Assembly: GCA_050178015.1 (NCBI GenBank)
Contig: JBFXGM010000029.1
Span: 1 to 64,000, forward strand
Source of the DNA: Gaoshiqia sp050178015
GTDB taxonomy: Bacteria; Bacteroidota; Bacteroidia; Bacteroidales; Prolixibacteraceae
DNA length: 64,000 nt
Direction: 5' to 3'
In this document: positions 53,822-61,902 of the stretch, one piece after another
Position numbering within the stretch: the stretch's first letter is position 1
Layout: each line of letters starts with the position of its first letter
Translations under genes and position numbers: made by a program
Notes under the pieces: generated by a model
The model's database searches: none
Told to the model about the DNA's origin: nothing
The model's input: the letters and a program-made list of their open reading frames with translations, nothing else

Positions 53822-54081
53822 CGTTGGTAGTTTTTGTCGTTTTGTATCAATATGGTGTTATTTAGGGTCTGTTTCCAATATTTCAGGTTCGAAGATAAAG
53901 AAGGCCAGCCAATTTTAAATGGCTCCGTGAGCTTAATTTGTGATGAAATCGCTTATAAAGTTACAGTTTCCAGCAATCTTTTTGTCTTTGGCTTTGTTTT
54001 TTAGGTAGTGGCTTAGGCTCAATGACGATCAATGACTTAATAATGACAGTTATACCCCCGGAAAACTAAAATAAGTTGATT

Positions 54082-54957
54082 ATGTCGCACGAACATACCC
54101 ATAACCGACTGGGAATTACCATTGTGCTGAATGTGATTATTACCGTGGCCCAGCTGATTGGCGGTCTGATCTCGGGCAGTTTGGCCCTGATTTCGGACGC
54201 CGTTCACAACCTGAGTGATGGCGTGGCCGTGCTGCTGGCTTACGTGGCCGATCGGCTGGGACGCCGCGAACGAACGGCCAAAAGCACTTTTGGCTATAAG
54301 CGGGCCGAAATTCTGGCAGCCTTTCTGAATGCACTGGTGTTGATTGCTATTTCGTTCTTTCTGATGATTGAAGCCATCGAGCGTTTTTTCTCGCCGCAGG
54401 AAGTGGACTTTCGCTGGATGCTGTGGCTGGGCGTGTTGGGTTTTGTGGCCAACAGCCTGTCGGTGCTGTTGCTGCACCGCGATCATCACCATAGCCTGAA
54501 CATCCGGGCGGCCTACCTGCACCTGCTGGGCGACGCGCTCACCTCGCTGGCCGTGATAGCAGGCGCGGTATTCATCTGGCTCTGGAATTGGCATTGGATT
54601 GACCCCCTGGTGACCTTGCTGATCAGCTTCTACTTGCTGTTCCACACGTTTAAGCTGCTGAAAGAGTCCACCGAAATTCTGATGCAGTTTGCGCCAACCG
54701 ACATCCATACCGATGACGTGAAGCACAAGCTCGAAAGCCTGGCCGAAATTAGCCGGGTTTATCACATTCACCTCTGGCGGCTTACCGACCAGACCGTGCA
54801 TTTTGAGGCGCACGTGGAGCTGACCGCCGACCTGCAGCTGTCGCAAACCCGCCGCATCAGCGAGCAAATTAATACGCTGCTGCAAACCGAATTTGGCATT
54901 GCCCATGTCACCTTGCAATTCGAATTCGCCGGGACGGAGGGGTATCGGGAATGCTAG
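54082..54957 (+). CDS. Cation diffusion facilitator (CzcD/ZitB-type zinc exporter)
   Basis: 291 residues from the ATG at 54082 (a TTG 6 bases upstream is also open). A His-containing N-terminus (MSHEHTHN) leads into six membrane helices. The metal site motifs HxxxD are in SDAVHNLSDG (helix 2) and LHLLGDALTS (helix 5), the Asp/His set typical of Zn2+/Cd2+ carriers. A cytoplasmic ferredoxin-like domain (about 205-290) follows with VYHIHLWRL. It exports divalent metals in exchange for protons. It precedes a CHAD-domain gene by 57 bases. Confidence 0.92.
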   Translation: MSHEHTHNRLGITIVLNVIITVAQLIGGLISGSLALISDAVHNLSDGVAVLLAYVADRLGRRERTAKSTFGYKRAEILAAFLNALVLIAISFFLMIEAIERFFSPQEVDFRWMLWLGVLGFVANSLSVLLLHRDHHHSLNIRAAYLHLLGDALTSLAVIAGAVFIWLWNWHWIDPLVTLLISFYLLFHTFKLLKESTEILMQFAPTDIHTDDVKHKLESLAEISRVYHIHLWRLTDQTVHFEAHVELTADLQLSQTRRISEQINTLLQTEFGIAHVTLQFEFAGTEGYREC

Positions 54958-55014
54958 TCCGAAGTTGCAGCATTTACGTATAACGAAAATGAACTGACCA
55001 GAGAAACGCTGACT

Positions 55015-55839
55015 ATGGAACAGTCCGTCGCATATATCCATCTTTTGTTTGAATCGGTACCGTTATATCTTACGGCAATCAGGCAACGCCAGGCAGCGGA
55101 TGATGTCCATCAGTTGCGGGTAACCCTGCGGCGGTTAAAAGCGGGCTTTTCGGTTTTGAGTTTTAAGGAAATGACGGATGACAGCGGGAGCGATTTTGCC
55201 CAATTGGTCAGCGGATTGTTTACCCAGGCAGGTAAGGTGCGCGAAACCCAGGTTAATCAGGCGCTGGTAAACCGGAAAAACGTTCGGTACCTCGAAGGGT
55301 ATGTTGCCTGGCAAAAATCGGCGGAGCAGAAATACCTGAAAAAGTTGATCGCCGAAATGGACCAGTTTGATTTAGCGGCTTTGGAGCGGTCAGAAAAAGA
55401 GTTTTATTCCCGGTTGAGTGACTTGACACAGCAGCGTTTAGTCATGAACGCCCTCGCTTTTTTAAAATACAGGCAGGAAAAGATCACGACGCTTCAGCAC
55501 ACGCGGATGAGCAATCATGCACTGCATAAAATCAGGATCCAGTTGAAAGCGATGAGCGACTGTCAATTGCTGTTGAAGAATCTTTCATCCGGCGCTGTTT
55601 TGCCCGTGCATTACCCGCCCATTAAAAAACTGAATAAGTTAGTGGGAGCGTGGCACGATGAACAGGTATTGGTTCATTCCGTAAAACTGTTTTTAAGAAA
55701 TAAGAGCAGGAATAAGAAGCAGGAACCTTCCCTTAAAAAATGGGTGCAGCGCAGGGACCATGCCTGCCGGCAAAAGCGGCGCAAGATTTATCAGACCATA
55801 CGAAGCCTAACCGGCCTGTATGGTCACGACAGGTCGTGA
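55015..55839 (+). CDS. CHAD-domain protein
   Basis: 274 residues, no signal peptide. Two repeats of the CHAD helical fold carry the conserved His-x-x-Arg: DDVHQLRVTLRRLKAGF near residue 30 and NHALHKIRIQLKAMSD near 165. The protein is rich in Lys and Arg toward its C-terminus. CHAD domains bind polyphosphate and are often near phosphate or metal genes, here the CDF exporter. The last codons (GHDRS and stop) are read from a GGTCACGAC palindrome at 55822-55841, so a repeat insertion has set the present C-terminus. Confidence 0.85.
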   Translation: MEQSVAYIHLLFESVPLYLTAIRQRQAADDVHQLRVTLRRLKAGFSVLSFKEMTDDSGSDFAQLVSGLFTQAGKVRETQVNQALVNRKNVRYLEGYVAWQKSAEQKYLKKLIAEMDQFDLAALERSEKEFYSRLSDLTQQRLVMNALAFLKYRQEKITTLQHTRMSNHALHKIRIQLKAMSDCQLLLKNLSSGAVLPVHYPPIKKLNKLVGAWHDEQVLVHSVKLFLRNKSRNKKQEPSLKKWVQRRDHACRQKRRKIYQTIRSLTGLYGHDRS

Positions 55840-55841
55840 CC
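55822..55841. repeat. REP-like palindrome, copy 2, overlapping the CHAD stop codon
   Basis: Arms GGTCACGAC and GTCGTGACC around AG. The TGA stop of the CHAD gene (55837-55839) is part of the right arm. Confidence 0.8.
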
Positions 55842-56140
55842 GCCCACCACTACTCCGAAGGAGTTGTATATTCATCACCGCCAGTGGTACTGGCGGTAAG
55901 GAAGGTCTTATCTCCCCGAACTCCGAAGGCGTTCAACATCTTCTAAGTCGTTCAACCCGCTTCGGGGTTGGGTAGGGCCACTGGTTTTCCGCCATCCCCC
56001 AATTGGATGGGGGGTGATGAATGGTTCGATCACTCCGTGATCCGGCGCTACTCCGAATGCCGTCCGATTTTCGGGTGCGGCGATCCGGGTGCCGCGATTT
56101 CCAAATCGCGGATAAACGATCTCTGATTGGCATTGGCCCG
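55842..56140. repeat. Array of small hairpins between two REP-like palindromes
   Basis: About 300 bases made of consecutive short inverted repeats, for example 55852-55864 (ACTCCGAAGGAGT), 55877-55897 (9-bp arms), 55918-55934, 55953-55970, 55993-56014, 56028-56042 (GATCACTCCGTGATC), 56077-56095 and 56093-56110 (8-bp arms). Spacers include TTCATCACCG. No gene is present. It is bounded by palindromes at 55822 and 56141 and looks like one composite intergenic repeat. Confidence 0.75.
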
Positions 56141-56166
56141 TATGGTCACGACAGGTTGTGATCATA
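56141..56166. repeat. REP-like palindrome, copy 3 (degenerate)
   Basis: TATGGTCACGACA and GGTTGTGATCATA form an imperfect dyad. The outer TAT/ATA bases match the setting of copy 2 (TATGGTCACGACAGG). Confidence 0.7.
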
Positions 56167-56270
56167 CAATTAAAAAAGAACTGGCTGGTTGTTTATTCGA
56201 ATGGTAAAAAGACGGTATTCCAACGCAACCCAAGTTGTCCTTTCTTCATCCCTATGGTAACTTAAAACGA

Positions 56271-56798
56271 ATGACCATGTCTTTCTGCTATGTACGCTAT
56301 TGGCTATTTTTGGTGTTTGTGTTGCCGCTTTCGTGTTCCAACCACGACGAACCGGTGCGCGGCGATTGGGATACCCTGCCGGAACTGCATGCATACAACC
56401 AGGGGAAAATCACCCTGGAGCAGGGCTATGCCGGCACCCTGATCCTGAAGGAAGGAAACTGCATGCCCATGGTTGGTGTGGGGCTTCCCGGCAATACCTG
56501 CCAGTCATATCCGGTGAAGCGGACCATCCGCATTTACGATTATACCCTGCAGGAAGAAACCGAAGGCGGCGGTCCGTTTTTCACACTGGTGAACACCTTG
56601 TTGCGCGAGCGTGTAACAACCGACCACGAAGGCTTCTTTCAGGCGGAACTGCCTCCCGGTAATTATTCGGTTTTTATAGAAGAAGCCGGAAAACTTTACG
56701 CTAACCTGTGGGACGGGCAGGGTGGCATTCACCCCATTACCGTAGCTGCCGACAGCATCGGCTATGAGCAACTCACCCTCGATTATGCGGTATATTAG
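56271..56798 (+). CDS. Lipoprotein of unknown function
   Basis: 175 residues from the ATG at 56271; the frame is open to a TTG at 56235, but the ATG gives a proper lipoprotein signal (VFVLPLSCSN). The mature part is beta-rich and includes FFQAELPPGNYSVFIEEAGK, reminiscent of carboxypeptidase-regulatory/SpaA-like beta-sandwich domains that decorate surface proteins. No enzyme motif is seen. It is followed within 16 bases by another lipoprotein gene, so the two probably form an operon. Confidence 0.75.
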   Translation: MTMSFCYVRYWLFLVFVLPLSCSNHDEPVRGDWDTLPELHAYNQGKITLEQGYAGTLILKEGNCMPMVGVGLPGNTCQSYPVKRTIRIYDYTLQEETEGGGPFFTLVNTLLRERVTTDHEGFFQAELPPGNYSVFIEEAGKLYANLWDGQGGIHPITVAADSIGYEQLTLDYAVY

Positions 56799-56814
56799 TC
56801 AAAAAACAGTACAA

Positions 56815-57609
56815 ATGAAACGACAATTCTTTTTGATGACGCTGGTAGGGCTGGCTTTCGCTGGCTGCCAGGCACAAACGAAGCTCAGCCGGACTGAAAC
56901 AGGCGAAAGCGGTTTGGAGATGCACCATAGCCAAAACTCGCTCGATTGGGCAGGGGTGTACCGGGGCGTGGTTCCCTGTGCCGATTGCGAAGGAATACAA
57001 ACCGAACTGGTCCTGTCAACCGACATGACCTATCAACTGGCCACCCGTTACCGGGGCAAGGACCAAACTGTTTTTCGCTCGGAGGGTACGTTTAGCTGGG
57101 ACGAAACCGGCAGCACGGTTATGCTGAACGATGCCCGGCGCCCCGGTGAAACAACCCGCTACAAAGTGGGCGAACAGGTGCTGATCCAGCTCGACCGGCA
57201 GGGAGATGTCATTCAGGGGCCGTTAGCCAATCACTACCGGCTCACAAAAGACCAGCCGGTCATCACCGAAAAGTACTGGAAACTGGTGGAACTGAACGGG
57301 CAAAAAATCGGCCCGGACGAAAATCAACGGCGGGAAGCGCACCTGATCCTGAAAGACGTTGACAGGCAAGTGGTTGGCAGCAGCGGTTGTAATTCTTTTC
57401 ACGGAACGTATGAACTCACGGAGGGGAACCGGATCCGGTTCTCGCAGCTGGCATCTACCAAGGTGGCTTGTCCGGATATGGATACCGAGAGAGCGCTCTT
57501 TCAAGTGCTCGAGCTGGCCGACAACTACAGCCTGACCGGCGACACCTTATTTCTCCACAAAGCCCGGATGGCCCCGCTGGCACGCTTCGAAGCCGTTTAT
57601 TTTCAGTAG
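56815..57609 (+). CDS. Lipoprotein with NlpE-N and META domains
   Basis: 264 residues from the ATG at 56815; the frame is open further upstream but overlaps the previous gene there. Lipoprotein signal GLAFAGCQAQ. Residues 40-150 are an NlpE N-terminal beta-barrel: WAGVYRGVVPCADCEGIQTE with the CxxC motif. Residues 160-264 are a META/HslJ domain: KYWKLVELNGQ, GSSGCNSFHGTYEL and ALFQVLELADNYSL. Both domains occur in envelope-stress and motility-linked lipoproteins. A sensor role for thiol or copper stress is inference from the CxxC. Confidence 0.85.
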   Translation: MKRQFFLMTLVGLAFAGCQAQTKLSRTETGESGLEMHHSQNSLDWAGVYRGVVPCADCEGIQTELVLSTDMTYQLATRYRGKDQTVFRSEGTFSWDETGSTVMLNDARRPGETTRYKVGEQVLIQLDRQGDVIQGPLANHYRLTKDQPVITEKYWKLVELNGQKIGPDENQRREAHLILKDVDRQVVGSSGCNSFHGTYELTEGNRIRFSQLASTKVACPDMDTERALFQVLELADNYSLTGDTLFLHKARMAPLARFEAVYFQ

Positions 57610-57645
57610 CGAAACTGCATAGTCGTTCGCTGGATGGGGATGTCC

Positions 57646-57780
57646 CAAAAGCCGGATTAAGGAAATTTTAACTTAGAAAATGAAAGCGACCTTGAAATTT
57701 ACCCCTCCAAACCTCCCCTAATGGGGAGGATAAAAGTCCCCTTGAGAGCTTGTCCGGCTTTTGACGGAGGATTTAGGGGT
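57646..57780. repeat. Foldback sequence downstream of the NlpE-like gene
   Basis: CAAAAGCCGGA (57646-57656) returns in reverse complement at 57753-57763, and a 7-bp hairpin CCTCCCC/GGGGAGG (57712-57729) lies inside. ACCCCTCC at 57701 and AGGGGT at 57775 add partial pairing. The rest of 57610-58272 is occupied by the MITE-like copy B and an AT-rich leader. Confidence 0.6.
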
Positions 57781-57873
57781 CAATAACTTGGGATGGACTT
57801 ACAATTTGATCGTTCAGAAAATGCTCTTCAGCCTTTTTGGACGGTGCCATAGTCGTAACAAAATGAAATCGGG

Positions 57874-58180
57874 TACCAAGGAAATCGCTTTTAAAATATA
57901 GTTCACCCTTTCAATGCACATGTACCTCAAAAACTTCCAATGCCTGAGGCATTTCCGGTAGGGGCAGGATAAGTTAATATGGGCTTTCCACGTGGCTATG
58001 GCATGTCGGTCACGACGTGTCGTGACCATACCAGGCTTTCCCGTTTTAGGGCGTTTCGGATTTTATCCGGCGTGTAAGGCCACGGCATGCTTCGGCCGGA
58101 CGGATGGTGACAACCTTAAAAGAGCAGTTTAACATCTTCTAATAGAAAGAATGACATTTAATTCCTAAAATCGATTTACC
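57874..58180. mobile_element. MITE-like element, family 1, copy B
   Basis: About 307 bases aligning end to end with copy A. The left terminus GGAAATCGCTTTTAAAA (from 57880) and right terminus CCTAAAATCGATTTACC (to 58180) are inverted repeats. TGAAATCGGG flanks the element at 57864-57873 and 58181-58190 as a 10-base direct repeat. It shares the central GGTCACGAC palindrome, TTTTATCCGGCGTG and GGCCGGACGGATGG with copy A. Non-coding. Confidence 0.7.
58008..58027. repeat. REP-like palindrome, copy 4
   Basis: GGTCACGAC/GTCGTGACC with a GT spacer, central in the second MITE-like copy. Confidence 0.8.
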
Positions 58181-58272
58181 TGAAATCGGGCACGATGAGT
58201 TGCCCGTTTTGGAATTTATTGTGTTAAATTTCGGGCGACAATCTTTACCTGAATTATTTTAACGAAGGCCCC

Positions 58273-59088
58273 ATGAAACTACGCTTATTTCTCGTTGTAT
58301 GTATGAGTTGTGTGTCGGCAGCTATTGCCGCGAAGGTGGACACCCTGATGGTGGAAAGCAGTGCTATGCACAAAACAATTCCCAATATCGTTATTACTCC
58401 GGAAGGAGCTGATACGCCGGAGGATGGATTTCCTGTCGTTTATTTGCTTCATGGCGCTACCGGTAATTATAAGGATTGGGTTTCGGTGGTACCGGCCATT
58501 AAAGATTATGCAGATCAGTACCAGTTGATGATTGTTTGCCCGGATGGAGGCTTTACAAGTTGGTACTTCGACAGTCCGGTTGATCCGGCCATGCAATATG
58601 AAACCTACGTTTCCAACGAGTTGGTTACGGCTATCGACACGAAATACCAGACCCTGGCTGATAAAAAGGGGAGGGCCATTACCGGCTTGAGCATGGGAGG
58701 GCACGGCGCTTTTTATCTGGCTTTCAGGCATCAGGACGTCTGGGGCGCCGCCGGAAGCATGAGTGGCGGATTGGATATTCGTCCATTCCCGAATAACTGG
58801 GATATTGCCAAACGGTTGGGCAGTTATGCCGAAAATAAAGAGGCCTGGGAAAATAACACCGTCATCAAGTTGCTTTATTTGCTCGATGGTAAAAGCCTCA
58901 ACTTAATATTTGATTGCGGAACAGCGGATTTCTTTTATGATTGTAACAAGCGTATGCACCAGGCATTAGTAGAGCGAAATATTCCGCATGACTATACCGA
59001 ACGCCCCGGAGCTCATACCTGGGAGTATTGGAAAAACTCCATAAAATATCACCTGTTGTTTTTCGACGACTTTTTCAGAAAGAATTAA
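58273..59088 (+). CDS. CE1-type esterase (S-formylglutathione hydrolase/XynC-like)
   Basis: 271 residues with a signal peptide (to about 20, AAIAAK). Esterase D-type alpha/beta hydrolase: oxyanion region YLLHGATGNYKDW, GLSMGGHGAF nucleophile elbow, acid Asp in DCGTADFF and His in GAHTWEYW. It is closer to the short tributyrin/acetylxylan esterases than to the E-set-bearing copies at 4-8 kb. It stands alone, far from the xylan block, so its substrate cannot be inferred from neighbours. Confidence 0.85.
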   Translation: MKLRLFLVVCMSCVSAAIAAKVDTLMVESSAMHKTIPNIVITPEGADTPEDGFPVVYLLHGATGNYKDWVSVVPAIKDYADQYQLMIVCPDGGFTSWYFDSPVDPAMQYETYVSNELVTAIDTKYQTLADKKGRAITGLSMGGHGAFYLAFRHQDVWGAAGSMSGGLDIRPFPNNWDIAKRLGSYAENKEAWENNTVIKLLYLLDGKSLNLIFDCGTADFFYDCNKRMHQALVERNIPHDYTERPGAHTWEYWKNSIKYHLLFFDDFFRKN

Positions 59089-59659
59089 TCGGTATTCGTG
59101 GTTCATTTTTTTGCCATTTCCCGATCGAAATCGGCTATTCGTTGATCAAAAAGGTCTTTTCATTGATCTTATTTGGTTTTATTCTATATAACCCGCCTTA
59201 TCGTAAAAACAACATTTCTGCGTTTCCGGTTTTTATGGATTTCCTCATCTTTGCGGCTTCAAAAAAACAGGAACAGGTCAATTCGATCTGTGGGCCAGGT
59301 GGCGAAGCTGTGTTTTAGGTCCATCGTTTTCTCATGAATCCCTGACCACCCCCAATGGTTCATTTTAGCGGATTTTCAAGCGGATGCAGGATCACCGCGT
59401 CCGATCAATCCAACAGAAAATTTGAAAAACACACATTCTTTTACCGGGAGTAAGAGCAGGTTTGCTTTGTGGTTTTCCCAAAGGAGAAGTTTAGCTACCA
59501 TGAACGCAAAGAAGATTTAAACGCAAAGACGCGAAGACGCAACGTAGAAAACAGTCACAGTATTACTCAGTTCCTTAGTTTCTCAGGCACTAAGTTACTC
59601 AGGCACTCTGCTACTTTGATAAATGCTATCTTTCTGCCCATAAAAAGTCTTTTAACGCC
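59089..59659. other. Intergenic region with a repeat phrase before UpxY
   Basis: About 570 bases without a convincing gene; an open frame at 59028-59318 is a read-through in another phase of the esterase. At 59501-59545 the phrase AACGCAAAGAAGATTTAAAC followed by GCAAAGACGCGAAGACGC appears, the same family as the repeats beyond 61 kb. It is followed by ACTCAGTTCCTTAGTTTCTC and similar short ACTCAG repeats to about 59610. Confidence 0.6.
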
Positions 59660-60199
59660 ATGACATTCCAAACAACGAAACGTCCTGATCACTGGTATGC
59701 GGTGTATGTGCTGGTCCGCTCGGAGAAGAAGCTGCTGGCGGCTCTGGAGCAAAAGGGAATTGAATGTTATTTGCCCCTGAAAACCGAACGCCGGCAATGG
59801 AGCGACCGCGTCAAAGTGGTGCAGGAGCCGTTACTGCGGGGCTATATTTTTGTGCGGGTAAATAATAAAGAGTATTACGAAGTGCTGAATACCAGCGGGG
59901 CGATCCGCTATGTTTGTTTCGACGACAAACCGGCTGCTATTCCTGACCAGCAGCTGGAGAGCCTGCGCATCTTTGTGGAACATGCCAACGCAAGCCTGGA
60001 AGTTACCACCGAACGGATTCGCAAAGGTACCGGGATACGCGTGGTGACCGGGCCCCTGAAAGGAGTGACCGGCGAGGTGGTCGAGATCCGTGGCCGCAAA
60101 CGGGTGTTGCTGCGATTTGGCACCCTGGGCTATTACCTGCACGCCGAGCTGGGAACACAAAGCATTGAAGTTGTTTCCGGGAAAAATGAGGCCTCGTGA
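59660..60199 (+). CDS. UpxY-type NusG paralogue (transcription antiterminator)
   Basis: 179 residues. An NGN domain (about 10-105; DHWYAVYVLVRSEKKLLAAL, LLRGYIFVRVNNKEYYEVL) and a KOW domain (about 122-175; GPLKGVTGEVVEIRGRKRV) identify a specialised NusG. Members of the UpxY group are normally the first gene of a capsule or exopolysaccharide operon and let polymerase read through the leader. Here no polysaccharide genes follow in the window: after a 326-base leader comes a small outer-membrane-type gene, then repeats. Whether it acts on that gene or is an orphan is open. Confidence 0.88.
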   Translation: MTFQTTKRPDHWYAVYVLVRSEKKLLAALEQKGIECYLPLKTERRQWSDRVKVVQEPLLRGYIFVRVNNKEYYEVLNTSGAIRYVCFDDKPAAIPDQQLESLRIFVEHANASLEVTTERIRKGTGIRVVTGPLKGVTGEVVEIRGRKRVLLRFGTLGYYLHAELGTQSIEVVSGKNEAS

Positions 60200-60525
60200 A
60201 AATACAACTTGAAACCTGTTGGCGAACGTATGGTCTGTTTTTTTTTCGTCGATCGGCCAAAAACATATCGTTCGTGTGTGGAAAGTGCCGTTTCGAGGCC
60301 TGTAATGGCTCGTTCATGCAATTTCATATTCTGTTAACATTCAACTAAATGGATCGGGTTAGTTTTGCAATTCTGAAATTTGGTTCATCATGACCAGGCA
60401 GATTAAAACCAAAAAGCAACACTAACCAGACAGCCCCGTGCCTGTGACTGAGCTGGCGCAGCCGTCATAAGAGGGCCCAACTTAAAAATCCGGAAAAACA
60501 CAAACACCCATATTTATAACCACCC
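60200..60525. other. Leader region between UpxY and the barrel protein
   Basis: 326 bases, no gene. A -7 box TAGTTTTG lies at 60360-60367. The transcript from it would have a leader of about 150 bases that includes a GC-rich stretch (60430-60475) able to form local hairpins. Confidence 0.5.
60360..60367 (+). promoter_or_regulatory. -7 box upstream of the barrel protein
   Basis: TAGTTTTG fits TAnnTTTG; no clear -33 element was seen at the right distance. Confidence 0.45.
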
Positions 60526-61068
60526 ATGAGATTTATTACCACCCTTTTTCTTATCGGATTTTTAATCAGCGAAACCCTGGCCGGATCTGTGGCCAACAAA
60601 AACAAAACGAAAGAAACGGAAGCCCGTTCAGCCGATGTGTCCTTGTGGATGCCCGCCAGGGAACAAAAGTACCTGCTTTCGGGCGGCTACTCGTCCGACT
60701 TTAAGTACGAAGGCTACCTGGGCGTAAAAGGCGCCGTTGAATATCTGATCAGTCCTGCTTTTTCGGCCGGACTGGAAGGTGGTGTTTATGCCGGTAACAC
60801 CGACTTCGACTGGATGCGAACCGTCGCTGCAGGTGTTCGTGCCAATTATCATTTTATTCCGTTTGAGAAGCGGCGCAATAACGCCTGGAACGTCTATGGC
60901 GGAATTAGCGGAGGAACCATGTTTGGTGCAGGAGGCAAAGTTGTGGATGAAATAGATCCTTACGTGGATATCCATGCAGGCGCCCGATACCTGATTACCA
61001 ATACCTGGCTGGTCTTGGGTGAAGTGACCACCCGTAACGCCACCATCGGGCTTAGCCTTCGGTTTTAG
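60526..61068 (+). CDS. Small outer-membrane beta-barrel-like protein
   Basis: 180 residues with a signal peptide (to about 20). The mature protein alternates hydrophobic and polar residues in strands such as LLSGGYSSDFKYEGYLGVKG, VRANYHFIPF and HAGARYLITNTWLVLGEV and ends ATIGLSLRF, with the terminal Phe typical of barrels inserted by BamA. The size suits an 8-stranded barrel. No catalytic motif is visible and the function is unknown. It is the last gene before the repeat-rich segment. Confidence 0.7.
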   Translation: MRFITTLFLIGFLISETLAGSVANKNKTKETEARSADVSLWMPAREQKYLLSGGYSSDFKYEGYLGVKGAVEYLISPAFSAGLEGGVYAGNTDFDWMRTVAAGVRANYHFIPFEKRRNNAWNVYGGISGGTMFGAGGKVVDEIDPYVDIHAGARYLITNTWLVLGEVTTRNATIGLSLRF

Positions 61069-61104
61069 GCAAATTCGCTCATCGGCCGGAATTAACCGCA
61101 AAAA

Positions 61105-61445
61105 TGGCGGAGAGGGTTTAAACACGAAGAACACAAGGAAGATTTAAACGCAAAGAACGCGAAGAAGGATTTAACCACAAAGAACACAAAGAAGATTTAA
61201 ACACGAAGAACGCGAAGAAAAAATATAACGCAAAACTTGTCCCGGTAACGGGAGGCCACAAAGAAGGCGCGAAGAAATATCGCGTAGCGGTAAAAGTATT
61301 GTAGCTGAGTAAAGCCCGCAGGGCCCCATCCGCGTGGATCGGTTATGAGTAGTGAGACACGAGTAGCGAGTAACGAGTAGCCAGCCGCCAATCATCAATC
61401 ATCAATCATCATTCATCAATCAAAACGTCTGCGTGAATCGGTGAA
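61105..61445. repeat. Layered repeat block 1
   Basis: Consecutive variants of the phrase TTTAAACACGAAGAACGCGAA and AACCACAAAGAACACAAAGA (61105-61225), then the hairpins TCCCGGTAACGGGA (61240-61253) and ATCGCGTAGCGGT (61279-61291), then GTAGCTGAGTAAAGCCCGCA, a GAGTAGTGAG/GAGTAGCGAG tract and an ATCATCAATC tract to 61430. The same order of parts recurs in the later blocks. No coding potential was credited. Confidence 0.8.
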
Positions 61446-61476
61446 AGCACAGGTTGGAGCAAAGCGACAAACATGA

Positions 61477-61720
61477 TATGGGGTATCCGATCAACACCCG
61501 TTAAGTAAAACCTGGTGCAGAGCATCTAAATATTTGTAGTAAATTCATGAATTCTTATTGAAGGTGCAGCGCACCGTAACAAAAAAAACAAAATATGTTT
61601 CGGTGCTCTGCACCTTTTGGTTTGTTTATGCATTTTTGACTACAAATATTTCGCAGCTCTGCTGCTAAATCAATTTATATTTAAACAATTTTATCACGGG
61701 CAATGATCGGATACCCCATA
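61477..61720. mobile_element. 244-bp foldback element, family 2, copy A
   Basis: Perfect 17-bp terminal inverted repeats TATGGGGTATCCGATCA (61477-61493) and its complement (61704-61720). Nested inside are further inverted repeats: GCAGAGCATCTAAATATTTG with its partner before CAGCTCTGC, and AAGGTGCAGCGCACCG with CGGTGCTCTGCACCTT. ACATGA occurs just before the left end and 2 bases after the right end. The interior does not encode a protein. Confidence 0.8.
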
Positions 61721-61734
61721 ATACATGAAATCAT

Positions 61735-61860
61735 AAATATCATATCCAATCCGCGTCATCAGCGTCCCATTCTTTTATTCATCAATCATCAATCATCAAT
61801 CAAAACGTCCGCGTCTTATTTCTTTATTCATCAATCATCAATCATCAATCAAAAGAGCCC
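61735..61860. repeat. Repeat phrases after the foldback element
   Basis: AATCCGCGTCATCAGCGTCC, then two runs of TTCATCAATCATCAATCATC each followed by AAAACGTCCGCG or AAAAGAGCC. Short tandem tetra- and heptanucleotide character. It ends just before the promoter of the toxin-antitoxin pair. Confidence 0.75.
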
Positions 61861-61878
61861 TCAAATAGCTTAATTTCG

Positions 61879-61886
61879 TACATTTG
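61879..61886 (+). promoter_or_regulatory. -7 box of the toxin-antitoxin pair
   Basis: TACATTTG matches TAnnTTTG, 16 bases before the antitoxin ATG at 61903. The bases further upstream are repeat sequence and offer no -33 TTTG. Confidence 0.5.
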
Positions 61887-61902
61887 TATAAAAACTTCGG
61901 TC

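Noticed and set aside
54037..55041. Minus-strand open frame of 334 codons opposite the CDF exporter
   Set aside because: It lies antisense to a gene with clear CDF motifs; the translation has no domain character and a composition typical of a shadow frame.
59028..59318. Open frame of 96 codons overlapping the end of the CE1-like gene
   Set aside because: Begins inside the esterase in another phase and has no recognisable features.
61380..61430. ATCATCAATC runs considered as CRISPR repeats (also at 61780-61860 and 62610-62645)
   Set aside because: Units are 7-10 bases and contiguous, with no unique spacers and no cas genes.
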